Source: Diphasiastrum complanatum (lineage: Eukaryota; Streptophyta; Lycopodiopsida; Lycopodiales; Lycopodiaceae). Taken from it: a DNA stretch of 64,000 bases. The notes under the pieces were generated by a model. That model had not been told where the DNA came from. It ran no database searches and was given only the letters and a program-made list of their open reading frames with translations. Positions 35,530-48,300 of this stretch are shown here, one piece after another. The stretch's first letter is position 1. Each line of letters starts with the position of its first letter. The stretch covers positions 26,505,039-26,569,038 of the forward strand of contig CM055097.1 in NCBI GenBank assembly GCA_029204225.1, written 5' to 3'. The translations under genes were made by a program, and so were the position numbers.

Positions 35530-35795
35530 TGTGAAAGATTCAACTAGTTTGATCAAATTTGTTATATTTCCATAAATGGCATATTGAGGCCAACTTTGTT
35601 TTTAGACTTATAGATTGACTTTTCAAAGTTCATTAGTATAAATGTCATTTGAATAAACACTTTTTGAAAGTGTGGGAAAGTTAGAAGGCGAGTTTGAGTA
35701 GATTCAAATTTGAATGTTGGGTACTTTGAATCTAGACCCAAAAATAGTAGGGTTAGCATTAGGGAAAGCCAAGTAATGATCTGAAATCTTTCACA
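35530..35795 (+). repeat. 3' LTR, internally deleted to 266 bp
   Basis: Begins TGTGAAAGA and ends TCTTTCACA, both identical to the 648-bp LTR, but the region from just after ggtagg-ttagcatt to just before aatgatctgaaa, including the TATA box, is deleted. 3' flank CAGAT lies in a gypsy element. Confidence 0.9.
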
Positions 35796-37720
35796 CAGAT
35801 CATATCCAAATATGGTATCTCAACGGATCCGGGGTGAAAGTGATTCAAGAAATGCCACTACCGGCCATGATAAAAGAAATCTATGTCTTCGTAGGCCATT
35901 GTAATTATTATCGTATATTCATTCTTGATTTTGTAGGAAAAGCTTGATTAATTTATGAAGCAATTACGGATCCAAAATGGACCAAAGAAAGAATACAAGA
36001 AGTTGAGGATTTGAAGCACGCACTTGTCACTACACCCATTCTCCAAGCACCAAACTATCAATTAGAATTCCATGTTCATTCTAATGCTAGTAAGTATGAA
36101 ATTGGAGTCACCCTAGCATAGCCAAGAGAATTTGGGAAAGACTACCCGATTCGTTTGCTCAGCCAACAACTAGTCCCTGCTGAAGTAAATTATTCCACGA
36201 CCGAAAGAGAGGCTTTAGCAATGATATATGATGTACAGAAGTTAAAACATTATTTATTTGAAAATCAATTTAAACTATATACTGATCATCAAACATTGCT
36301 ATATCTGTTGAATAAACCATGCAACACTAGTCGTATATCACAATGGTTACTCATCCTTCTAGAGTCCAACTTTGAAAATTTTTGTTAGAAAAGGTAAGCA
36401 ACTTTTTCTTGCTGACCATTTATCCAGGATAGCATCAGCTGAGAAAGTCACAAGACCTATAAATGATGATCTATCGGATGTTTACCTATTCCAAATCGAC
36501 GCTACTCCTAGATGGGCCAAAGAGCTAGTCTCATTTTTATCAACCGGAGTAATGAATCCAACTATGTTTAAAGTTGATAAGCGCAAACTAATTTTGAAGT
36601 CTAGACCTTACCTTCTAATTGCTGGAGAATTGGTGTAGATGGAATAATCAGGAGATGCGTTAATGAGAATGAAGTGGAACAAATAATTTCCCTATCACAT
36701 GAAGGTGAAGGAGGAGGGCACTTCTCGTTTGACAATACCACTAAGAAAATCTTATTAGTCGGATATTGGTGGCTGATGTTATTTAAGGATACTTATGCAC
36801 AAATCAAAACCTGTGATGTCTGCCAAAGAATCAAGACTCCTCAATGAGCTGATTTTATCCCTTTAACTTCAATAACCGAAGGAGAAGCATTTCATAAATG
36901 GGAGATTGATTTTATGGGACCGATCAGCCCAGCTGCCCGAGATACTCAATCCAGATATATCTTAGTAGCCACTGACTACGCTACAAATTGGATAGCCAAT
37001 TTTTTGTATGAAAACATTATCACCCGATTCAATTATTTAATAGAGTTAGTGAGTGACAGAGGGACTCACTTCCTCAATGACGTTGTACATAACCTCCTAG
37101 CCCATTACTTTGTGAAGCATCACAAAAGTACCCCATACTATCCTCGATGCAATGGGTTAGCATGATTCTCAAACAAGATCATCTGCCAAATTTTGACCAA
37201 AATAGTTGAAGCCGGCCGAAATGATTGGGAAACAAAGTTATATTCAGTTATTTGGACTTTTAGAACCACTCCGCGTAGATCCACAAAGATGACACCGTTT
37301 TAGTTGGTTTACGGTCATGGTTTACGGTCAAGAGGCTGTAATGTTGGTCGAATTTATCATTCCGTCTTTACAAGTTGCATATTCTGAGAAACTTGGTGAT
37401 GAAGCAACCATCAAGCACCGATTTCTTAATCTTCACAAACTCTGTGAAACTCGGTTACTAAGCTATCATGCACAACCAATAAACAAACACAGATAGAAGG
37501 CCTGACATGATAATCATATTTGATTGAAGGAATTGGCTGAAGGAGATCAAGTTCTGCTCTATAGAACTCAAAAGAATATACCAGGTAAACTCAAATTCCA
37601 AGGCCAAGGACCTTATGTGATCACCAAGATTCATACCAATGGATTTGTACAACTGAAAACATTAGACAAGATCCCCTTAGCCACGTTGGTCAATGCCAAG
37701 GTGTTGATGCTGTAAGCTAT
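35796..37720 (+). pseudogene. Ty3/gypsy RT end, RNase H and integrase relic
   Basis: In order: M-P-L-P-A-M and F-V-G-H-C-N-Y-Y (RT/RNase H junction, about 35850), F-H-V-H-S-N-A-S-K-Y (RNase H start with Asp changed to Asn), T-T-E-R-E-A-L-A-M-I-Y, Y-T-D-H-Q-T-L, L-A-D-H-L-S-R-I, then the integrase finger H-E-G...H-F-S...C-D-V-C-Q-R, W-E-I-D-F-M-G-P and S-D-R-G-T-H-F. In the third catalytic block a TGA stands where Glu should be (G-L-A-stop). 37524-37715 gives the C-terminal G-D-Q-V-L-L-Y...G-K-L-K-F-Q-G-Q-G-P-Y domain. Upstream RT is cut off at the copia LTR. Confidence 0.85.
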
Positions 37721-37784
37721 TCTTGTCAAAAGTAGGTGTAGACAAAGATGTTTCTTCTAATGGCTTAACATATAGAGACGACCA

Positions 37785-38270
37785 CCTCTATAATCTTTAA
37801 CCATAACATTCGAATTGATATCTTGATTAGGCATTGTACTGTGTCGAAAATTATAGATTGGCCTCAACAATTCTGCTTATGGATAATAAGTTCTTGGTTA
37901 GAGCTGGAACATATAAAACATTATCAATGAATTGAGATGAATTATCATTGAACTTGATGATAATGTTTTCTCTGTCCTTGATCTTGTGAGAGCTTGAGTT
38001 TCCAAAATGAATTGAATTACCATGATGTAAACAAAGAAAAATGTTTAATTAAGTCTCGTCAAGATGTCATATATTGTGTTGTAATAGAATTGAGAAACAA
38101 GCAATAATCATTTGAGACATTGTGCAATTCTACCATAAATAACTTTTGATTGGATTGGTCTTCTGGAACATCAATAATTGTAGCATAAACATGTTGGTTC
38201 TTTCTTGCAAGAAAAAAATTGCACTGAACTTTGAATAAAACCACTATGTAGAAAATTGCATGTTGAGGCC
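37785..38270 (-). pseudogene. Copia protease relic with end of gag
   Basis: Minus strand reads C-L-F-L-N-S-I-T-T-Q-Y-M-T-S, a decayed W-x-L-D-S-G-A-T-x-H-M, followed by a stop and then N-S-I-H-F-G-N, I-D-N-V-L-Y-V-P-A-L-T-K-N-L-L-S-I-S, the conserved second protease block. Active-site Asp is Asn. Upstream 60 codons (from 38244) have no identifiable zinc knuckle. Confidence 0.65.
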
Positions 38271-38801
38271 CAACAAACTATCTCCTCAACAAAGCCATAA
38301 AATTGATGTGTACGCCACCTCTTGATGTAACAACAACAAACTCATTTGAGACAGATACCAAAAAAAAACAAGAATATCTTAAAGAAACATCTGGAGAAAA
38401 AACAAGAAGAAAGGAAATGAAGGTGCCCAAGCAATGGAAGGACTAGACCATCACTTAGACCATCATACACATAATTTTTAGGTGAGGCCCACTTTCTTCT
38501 GTGGTACAGAATTGTGTTTTGGCACACATTTTTTACTTTCTTTGTCACCCTCCTTTTTCTTTTTTTTACAAATAAATGTCATCACCTTGAATAAGAAAAA
38601 TTTAATTGCTCCCATCTCCAAAAGTTGCTTAAGAGCTACCTTCAAACTTTTCCTACCTCTGATATTGTCATACATGTTTATGAATACATGGATGAAATTT
38701 AAAAAATGCCTAGCTCTCACGGATTCTCGAAATCACTAGCCATATTCATAAAATTATGTATAAATTTTGGTTCAAAATTTTCTTGACACACATGATGTAT
38801 T

Positions 38802-38915
38802 ATGGAATGAGCCAGGCGGATGACATTTGCCCAATAAAGAGTCATAGGCGAGGCTTGGAGGGGCCGAGACTATGATTCTTTATCTGCAAAATGTTATCGG
38901 CCCTGCTCATTCCAT
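38802..38915. other. 114-bp imperfect inverted repeat (hairpin)
   Basis: Two 48-nt arms beginning ATGGAATGAGC and ending CTCATTCCAT pair over most of their length with a central stretch of about 18 nt (gaggcttggaggggccga). Mismatches are scattered and some would be G-U pairs in RNA. It lies 440 bp upstream of the UVH3 start codon. It could be a small foldback MITE or a microRNA-type precursor; nothing decides between these here. 38271-38801 otherwise has no gene. Confidence 0.6.
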
Positions 38916-38940
38916 TGCGTAATGCATAGTTAATGCATTT

Positions 38941-39052
38941 TCACATGACCATTATGAAACAGAATGTGCATTTTAAAAACATAATCAACATTTTCGAAGC
39001 TGAGTCGTCACATGACCAGTATAAAGTAGAATTTGCAAATCGATGTTAAAAA
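38941..39052 (+). repeat. Direct repeat upstream of UVH3
   Basis: tcacatgacca-tat-aaacagaat-tgca near 38940 recurs about 65 bp later (tcacatgaccagtataaagtagaatttgca), each followed by ttaaaaaca. Possibly promoter duplication. Confidence 0.5.
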
Positions 39053-39164
39053 CACTGGATTAATCGCGCACTCTACTTTTTAAGGAGTCTAAAAAATGGG
39101 TAGAAAATGAGCAACTATGCATTCTCCTTCTCAATCACCAAAACAGGACATATCTATATATATG

Positions 39165-39173
39165 TATATAAAA
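39165..39173 (+). promoter_or_regulatory. Candidate TATA box of UVH3
   Basis: TATATAAAA 180 bp before the start codon, followed by a GA/GC-rich leader (39235-39351) unlike the AT-rich surroundings. The spacing fits a Pol II promoter with a leader of about 150 nt. Confidence 0.45.
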
Positions 39174-39351
39174 TACTAATACATGGTGCTAGAGGGCCAG
39201 CTTCCTCCTAGTAGTGAATTCGTTATTTGGCTGCAAGGCAGAGCCAGAGCAGCGCTGGGTGCGAGAGGGAGCGTGGGGTAAGAGAAGAGGAGCGAGCGAG
39301 CCAGCGAGGGAGGCAGGCAGGCGTGCTTGCAAGAAGGAAAGGTGTGGAAAG

Positions 39352-42300
39352 ATGGGAGTTCAGGGACTATGGGAGCTTCTGGCCACTGTTGGTTGCCGTG
39401 TCTCCGTTGAGGCTCTAGCCAACAAAAAGCTTGCCATCGGTTCGCTTCTTTTCTCAATCCAAGTTGACCCTAATTATCATACTTGTTGTGTTCTTTCACT
39501 TTGCATTTTAATACATAATGTAGAGCTTGTTAAGCACTTGTCTGTGGAATCCGCTCGAAGATCAACCATCCTTTTATTGGATATCTGGTGGTGGCTGAAA
39601 CTTGTTCGGACATTGGTTGTAGATGCAAGCATATGGATAATTCAATTTATGAAGGCTATGCGTGATGAGCGTGGGGACATGATCCGGAATGCTCATTTAC
39701 TGGGATTCTTCAGACGGATTTGCAAACTGCTTTTTCTGAGGATTAAACCTATATTTGTATTTGACGGTGGCACGCCTGCTCTCAAGAGGAGAACAGTCCT
39801 TGCTAGAAGACGACAGCGGGAGAAGGCACAGGCCAAAATTCGTAAAACAGCTGAAAAGCTTCTTCTCAATCACGTAAGTGCGGGAAGTATTTTGAAAGGT
39901 TTGCGGGAAGTAATCATAACTTGCATCAGACTATTCATTGTAGGGTTGTTTGCAAATCTGTCGATAACCATAATGCCAGAGAATTGCAATTTGAAGCCCT
40001 CTGAATCAATTTGAGTCAAAGAGGACCTTTTGTTTTTTTTGGAAACATCTGATTTTTCCCCCGATATTTTATTTCGTGAAATTGGGGTTTTTTTGGAACT
40101 GTTTTGCAATGATGAAAAATGCTGGATAAGTTCACAATGTCTGTGCTCAGCTTAGGACTAAAAAATTAGAAGAGATACTGGATTCGAGAAAAGAAGAAAG
40201 CAAACAGAAGCAACAATCAAGCCCACCGACAGTGGAGGCAAATTTGAACCACAAAAAAGATGATTCTGTTTTGAGGGGGGACAAATTGGGCTCTGCAGCT
40301 GCTTTTAAATCACAGACACATTCGGAGGGCAGTTCTGGTCTCCCTATTGGCAAAGCTGCTCAAGAGGCTGCAGATGCGTTGTGAGTGCTCAAATGTTTCT
40401 CTTGATTGCTTGCAAATCTAATGTCCTCTGAATGCAAAAAGGGCTTTTGTTAGCCACTGTTGTATTTTGTTCAGACTGGCCGCGTCATTGGGAGCAGAGT
40501 GGAAAGAGGAGATGGTTGGAAATACATCTGACAATCACTTTGCTGAAATTAGCGACAGTGGCAGTGAAGACGATGATGAGAACGAGGAGCTGATTTTGCT
40601 AGTGAGTCAGATTCGACCTTTGAAAGAACAATGTAAACATTGCACCCTAGAGTCTGTTATGCAATTCCTGTACTCTAATAGGGTTCAGTAGAGTTAATTT
40701 ATGGAATGCTTTTTACTTGTAAGATCTGCAAAGCATAGATATGGGCTCGAGAGTTGCTTGACTTCTTATGCAGCTCTGTTTAATATATGGATGTATACAT
40801 AGATTTGATTCATAAACGTGGGCTATTCTACATTTTCAGTTTGTCCTGTGATCAGTTCACCTTGGAACAGCTGTACTAGTACAGTTATGAGGTTCTCTAG
40901 GCTCATGTGCTGCTAAGTTTGTGGCATTTGGATAAGCACATGTTGTAGAAATGCATGCTGCTTGATACTGGTTTGGCATGTGCAGCTGCTCTTTTTTTTC
41001 AAAATATGAGAGAGCTGCCATGACTTAGCTGGAATCTTTCATGTGACTTTACATTTAAATTTCACCTTGTACTTCTACTTTTTTGATATTCCGATGACAG
41101 AGTGGTGAGGTGTAGGGAACTAGTATAGTGAGGCATGTTTGTTAGTGCCTATTGCCAGACATGTTCATTGATAAATGTGCTTCTGATACAGCTACAGAAA
41201 AAAAAATCCAGATTTTTTCAAAACCCAGATAGCAGCCCATGCTTGGGCATTACGATTATTTGTTTATTGATTGTATATTATTGTTTCGATAAAGATCTTT
41301 AACTTTTTTGTTGCATGTATATTTTTTCTAACATTCACCTTATGACATCACTGACATTTCAAATCAAACTTGGAACTTGGATATATTCCAATCTTACAAA
41401 TAGATTTATACAGGAAAAGAAAGTCTTAATTATATGCATATCAGATTAACAAGCTCTTTGAAATTTGTAGGGGTTTTTAGGCACAAAATGCACAAGGTTG
41501 AAGTTTCTATTAGATGACGACATTTTAATTATCTTAAGAAAGTTCCAGCAGCTTTTCTTGAGCAGAGTTTGTTATGCTTGAGGTGGTGTTTTGAACTGAG
41601 CCTGGGCAATATTTGTAAGTAGCAGGTGTGTTATACTACATAGGTTCTCAAAGGCTTTACAGAATGTGTTGCTTTGTGACCATTTGATGAGTTTCTTTAT
41701 TGTCTTCTGAAGATCTTTTAAGATGCTGTAGGTTTAGTTTATGAAACCATATAAACTTGTAAAGCTCCTTTATTTTTACACAATTTATTGAATGATTTCT
41801 TGCAGCCAGCGGCTCAATCACGGTTGGATCCAACAGTGTTGGCTTCACTGCCTCCTTCAATGCAATTGGATTTACTAGCTCAGGTTTGCATTGTCGAAGG
41901 AATGTTGAGGTTAAATTCACTTTGCTGTGATGTTTTCATTTTATTTAGCTGATGGCTTATATCATGCTTTAGATGAGAGAGCAGCTCGTGGCAGAAAATC
42001 GTCAGCGGTTTCAAAAAGTTGCAAAGGTGATAATCTATCTGGTTTCACTGTCATGAATATGCTCAGACCTTTTTTCTAGATCTTTGTAAGATGCAAACTG
42101 GAGGCCTCGAACCATGTGATTTAGTCAAACAAGCAAGCTGAATGTGATGTTCATAATGCCTCAATGAAGTAGTACGGACTATATTGATTTGCTTTGCTCT
42201 TTAATGCTAACTTTCACAATGATGAATCTGCCCTTCACCTTCGGAGAAGTGACAGAAACTCAACATGTTGGGCTCTGTATAAACCTATGAAAGCTAATGG

Positions 42301-45300
42301 GAAAGTATCCTTATACATTTGATAGGCACCTACTCTTGGGTGCTGATGACTTGAATTGGGACAGGATTCACTCCTTGCTAGGCACGATAGTGTTGGTGAT
42401 ATATGGCTTGTGGCTGGATCGTAAAGTGCCGGATAGCACATAACAATTCTAGACAGGGCATCTATTTATCTTATTGACTGGATAAGTTGGTCGCTGATGA
42501 ATAAAATTGTTGATGCAGCAGATTTCAGCAGCACATGTTAGCAGGATACACAAATGTCCAAGCATTGGCTCTGTGTATCGATTTATCAAAACTGAAGCTT
42601 GTCAATTGCAGCTTTATCCAAGAAGTTCCGTCCTATTTCTTGCCCGCCCCCTGTGATTTGTTTGTTCCCACCTAAATCAAATCATGATGCCTCTAGGTCT
42701 AATTTCACATATCTATCTGTTTGGTGAAATGGAGCATGATGAACTCAAGCTATTCAACATTTGGACTAGAATCTAAGAGAAGTTGTTCTTATAGACGGCG
42801 AGTGGAATGATGGTTTAAGGAACTAATAACATCCGTATGTATTTAGAATATGTAATTTTTATTCGAAAATGGAGCGACGAGATACATAAGACCACAAGTA
42901 GATATTTTGATATACATGTAAGATCAATAGACCTTAGTTTGAAAACACTTCTCAATGCTATGGCTGTTCAAATGGAAAGCTGGAACTTGCTGAAAGCTAT
43001 GCACACTTTCCAATCAATCCCCTTAGTCAATAATGAGGCCTTATGGCCTAGTTATAATTCCGTGGCTCAGACTTGGACTAGAACCTATGAGTTAGGGCTT
43101 GGGCTCAATATCAACCAAATGACTGACAAAAATGCCTATCAAATAAAGAAGTAATCAATGAAGGGCTCAAATGCTGGAACTTATGGTTTAATGGTTATAA
43201 ACAACAAGGGGCCAAGGTCCAGAAAGCTTCTTATAATACTGTATGTCAAGCTTCTATATACTGGTTCAACTGAAAGGTCATACTATGAACACGTACCATA
43301 TCCTTATTTGTGTTTTGGTATTTGCAAAGTTTATTTTGGTTGGATTTTAGGTGAGTTTTTAACTGTGAATCCTTCATTCCACTTCAGTTTGGTATGCTTG
43401 TTATTAGAGGGATATTTTATAAGAAAACATTTTGTTTTTTTGATTACAGGAACCTTCATCATTTTCACAGCTACAAATTCAAGCATATTTGAAGACAGTA
43501 GCTTTTCGTCGCGAAGTTAACGAGGTTCAAAGAGCTGCTTCTGGAAGGGGTATTGGTGGGGTACCAAGTGCAAGGATAGCTTCTGAATCAGATCGAGAAT
43601 TTATTTTTTCATCAACTTCCAATGGAAAGAATGTGTATACATCTTCATTCATACAGAGCTCTAAGATCACTTAAAATCTCAATCGCTTCTTCATGCATCT
43701 ATATCTGCTAGGCTTGTGCAGGATGATGGATGCTGATTCATTGATTTGAGATTTTATTTTTCCAATCCCTAGAATTATCAATGCAGCTCAAGCAAATTGA
43801 TAACAGTGTTTGTTATGGTTTATCATTTACTTTTAGTTGATTTGAATTTTTACTAGTGCTTTTTTGGTGATTGCAATTGTATACATGGTGCTTTGTTGCA
43901 GATCAATGAACTCTGATGGCAAGGAAGGTATCGCTGATGGCACTGCTGCTGGAAAGGAAAATATAAAGGAAACCAGTGCTTTCCTTCCTAGTGTTGTTTC
44001 AGCTTCTGCTGCTTCTTCCTTCTTTAAAAAGAGTCATGCAGTTGAGGAGATAGAAGGGGATGAAGCAGAGGAACGACCTGAAATGAGCAAAGCCTCTGTT
44101 GCTAACACTGTGCAGACATATGTGGATGAAAAGGGACAGCTTCGTGTCAGCAAAGTAAGAGGGATGGGAGTACGCATGACTCGAGATTTACAATGGAACT
44201 TGTACCTTTTAAAAGACAAGGAGGCACAAACTCTAGAGAATCCCAGCAAGCCTTTGGAAACAGAAAACAAAGGAGAAAATTTAGCTAGTCTGCAAATCTC
44301 ATTTGAAGATGATGGGGAACCCGATCTAGATCAAGAAACCAAAGATCTTTTCTCTGGAATAATCTCAGATCAATACAGGTTCAATGCAGGACAAGAAAGT
44401 GCGACCAAATCAAGCGTCAATTCTGAGCTTATATCAAGAGCAGGCTTTGAAAGTACTAGTGAAGATAAGACGCATAAATTGTACCTTGATTCAGCAACAA
44501 GTTTGATTGGGGAGGGTAGAGAATATAAAGAGTGTAGAACTGATCTATCTGCAGGAACAGAGGGGGCAGAATTTTCTCCCACGTTTAGAACAGAAAATCA
44601 TTCAAATGAGGAAGAAGAAGACTTTCAATGGGAGCAAGGGGAAATCAACTGGAATTGCCAACCCGATGCTGGTCAAAATCATGAAATGAGAGATAATTCC
44701 AATGAAAAATTAATTGCTGACCAAAATGCGTTGCAGGATTCTCATATAAATTTGGCTGCTGTGAGGGAGGATGCACAATGTGGGGAAAGTGAGTTAGAAT
44801 GGGAAGATGGAAATTATGATACTTTTGGAGCTGTTTGTTCCACCTCTAATGTGAAAGACATTGAGTTGATAACTTCTAACTCTGAAGAAGCCCAGCTAGA
44901 AGAAGCCATTCGCCGGAGTTTAGAAGATTACAGTTCTCAAACGCCTTCCACTCGAGTTCTGAAACAGCTGTCAATACAAGAGGAAAAAGCTCAATCTTAC
45001 AAAGCAACTATTTTGAGACCAAGTAATGACCTGGATTTGAGGGACCAAGCAATCCAAGATCCATATCTAACACAAGAACGTTTGAGGAAAGGGAAGGCCC
45101 TTGCTTATGAAGAACATGATGCAAAGATACAAGATTTGGTAGAGGAACAGCAAATTTGTACAAAGAGGCATATGCAGAATGTGTCGGCAACAGGTGAATT
45201 TTTTCAAACATCTCTGAGACATGCCACTGGGGAAAATAACTGCACAGATGTGGAAGTTGCTTCCATAGAAATTGCTCCCGACATTGTGACACCTGATCTA

Positions 45301-48300
45301 AATAACCATGAAGCTAAAATTATGGGAGTACAGGTCAAGCAACGGCCAGCACCTTCGGTAGGAGTCCAACAGAAAGAGATATACTTTCAAATTGAGGGGA
45401 AGGTAAATGGTATCGAACAAAAAACAGAATATGCTACTGCTATTGTGGATCCACAGCCACGTGAGGAGAACTGCACTGGATCTCAAACACTGCAAGGACA
45501 CATCTTTCATGCAGAAGCCAAAGTTGTGAGTATGGACTTAGAGACAGAAGACCGGGTTCAAGAAGTTCTTTCTGGATCTGTTCTGGATAATAACTTTCAG
45601 AAGGAAGATATACCTGCCGAACACTTATTGAGGAGGGCAGAGGAAACTGACGTTCAAAGAGAAAGACAGGAGATGGCTCAATGGGAAGAGGATGTCTTAC
45701 TAGAGAGAAAGGAGTTGGTCAAAGAGAAAGCAGAGTTGCAAGCAGAACTGCAGGCCAAAGATGAAATGAACCAAGCACAGCTTGAGAGCGAGAATCAAAT
45801 GCTAATTCAAGAAGAGTTAGAGCTTAGGGCTGCTCAAAAGAAAAATGAGCGGAATGCAGACTCTGTGACAGGAGAAATGTTTGCGGAGTGTCAGGTATGC
45901 ACATCACTGAGACTGATTGGTTGGTGTCTTCTCATGGCATGATGCTTCAAGGTGTTAGGAAAACCGGCTGTAGGATAATGATTTGTGTAAATGGATATCC
46001 TGAACTTACTCCCTCGAAATGTGTTTTTAGAAAAACAGGTTGGAACGTACCGAGCTGAAAAACTAGTAAAATAATAATTTAATGAATACCTAAAATTCCA
46101 GCTAAATCAGTATGGATTATTCTTTTTTAATGGCCAGTTCTGGAATGTTGTTCCGGAGCGTGTTTACTAGTATTGATAGCTTAACCTACACCAGCAACGA
46201 TAACTTATTTGGTATAGTTAATGATGAAACTTTTCTGAGTAGTGACTAGGTCTAAGCAACATGATATTCTATGATTTTTTTCTCGATCTGGTAAAATTAG
46301 AGCGATATTTCTAGAATGTCGAATATGTGAAACATAATATCGATATGGCAAATTTAGAGCGATACTTCTAGAATTTCGAATATGCGAAACATAATATCTA
46401 AGTATTACTTTTTTTTGAAAACTGTAATCCATAATCTTTTACTTTGCTGCATAACGACATGTTTACTTAGCCTTTGCGATTTGGAAACCAGGAATTGCTG
46501 CAGATGTTTGGTTTGCCTTATGTAATAGCTCCTATGGAAGCCGAGGCTCAATGCGCCTTCATGGACTCCATTCAACTGGTTGACGGGGTTGTTACAGATG
46601 ACTCTGATGTTTTCTTGTTTGGAGGCCGCAATGTGTACAAGAATATTTTTGATGACCGTAAATATGTGGAGACATATTATATGAAGGTTTTTTTTCCTTT
46701 TTTTGATAATTTTTAGAATGTTTTGAAGTTTGTATTGATGTATTTACATTATCATACTGGTCAGAACTTAAATTTGCAGTTTTTCTCAATAACAGAAGGA
46801 CAGGTTCTGTACTTCTGGGGTTTTAAAAGATCCTCCTAAAAAAGAAATCCAATTTTTGGTTGGAATGGTTTATCACATAGGATGTGGAAGCTGAGTTGGG
46901 TATAAACAGAGAGAAGCTGATTCACATGGCCTTGCTTCTTGGAAGTGACTATACTGAAGGTGTCAGGTTAGGTTTTTGTCTTGCACGGGATTAGATTTAC
47001 TTACCTCTCAAAAGACAAAGTTTCTTCTTATTGTAGTTCTTTCTCATTTGGATGCTTCTTTTGTTTTTGAGGACATGTCTCCATTTTGCATGCAGCTAAA
47101 TCTGATTAGTTTTTGATCAGTGGCATTGGAATTGTCAATGCCATTGAGGTGGTTAATGCTTTCGCAGGTGAAGATGGGCTTAGGCTTTTCAAAGAGTGGC
47201 TTGATGCACCTGATCCATCACTTCTAGGCAAGTTTCAACCTAATGCAGGAAAAAGAGGGCGCTCCAAAAAGCAGAATGCAGACTTATCAGATCTAAAAGG
47301 AGCACGAGAGGGAAGTCCAGCGGATCTTCGTAAACATGATGATCTTGATCGTCAAATTGGTGATATGGATGATATTCAACGACGGCGGCAAATTTTCATG
47401 GAAAAACATGTGAGAAATTGAGAATTTTTACTTTCAAGCTTCATATTAGGAGGCAAATTGTATCAAATAATCTAAAAGGAAGTCTGTACTGCATGAAAGA
47501 TAATACGGCATTTGAAAAAGTGTAAAATACAAAATAACACCATTATGTTGATGTTTTGCATTTTACATAATTAGTGTATGATATTAAATATATGCGACGT
47601 ACAATTCTACAAGTATTTAATGGTGAAGTTTTATGAGATTCAATATTCTAGTCAAATGATATCTTTTGGCAAACTTTCAACACAATGTGATGACGTGTTG
47701 TTTTCCGTATCCTGTTTCCGTTTTTTTCTGTGGGGGGGGGGGGGGGGGGTCTGCATTTCCTGGGTGGGAAATGTTTCCTCAAACTGTGATTGGTGGTGGG
47801 CCTACATGGTGAGCGAGCCAAAAAATCTAAGAAATTGAGTCAGTCTTTGTGTCAACCAAGGAACTCGGTCTTTGGACTGTGTGAATGAATCACACCCCAC
47901 CTTATGAACACAAATCAAAAGTGGTTTTACGTGTTTGATTGCTGATTCAAACGCGTTTGAAACGTGGGCATTTGCAACTCAATTTTTTTTGGGGCCCTAG
48001 CCCTCCAAATGGGGTCCTAGGGCCCATCTACCTAAAAAACGACCTACCACGAGGCTTATTCAACTAATTTTATGCTATGTTTAAGGCATAGTTGCAGCGA
48101 ATCGTGATTCGCTGGGTCTGCGATTCTGCGAATCGCGATTCGCGACCCAGAATCGAAATTTTTTTTTTTTTTTTTTAATTTTTGGAAAAATAGCTTATTG
48201 CTGAAATTTTTTTAGGGGATCAATGGTCAAACCAGCGTTTTGCCTCTCAGAAGTGCAGTGGATGAGGCACAAACAGATCTTATTTTCAGTAGCTATCTGG

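Larger units (their letters stand above)
33617..35795 (+). mobile_element. Second chimeric copia copy, 5'-truncated
   Basis: Starts inside the pre-integrase region at the equivalent of about 8916 in the first copy and runs through integrase, linker, RT-replacing segment, RNase H tail, polypurine tract and 3' LTR. Differences from the first copy: a deletion of about 270 bp at 34326, an in-frame stop at 34784, and a deletion joining the replacement segment directly to the end of RNase H at about 35340. The 5' boundary of the replacement (M-K-S-E-T then S-F-G-G-S-S-C) is the same as in copy 1. Confidence 0.85.

Noticed and set aside
39214..40014. A 266-codon frame read through intron 1 as an alternative UVH3 start
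   Set aside because: The family N-terminus M-G-V-Q-G-L-W starts at 39352, and intron removal restores A-I-D-A-S-I-W with Asp at position 30.
42837..43520. Frames of 105 and 120 codons in UVH3 intron 6
   Set aside because: No motif. They lie between two well-defined exons; the second only partly overlaps exon 7 in another frame.
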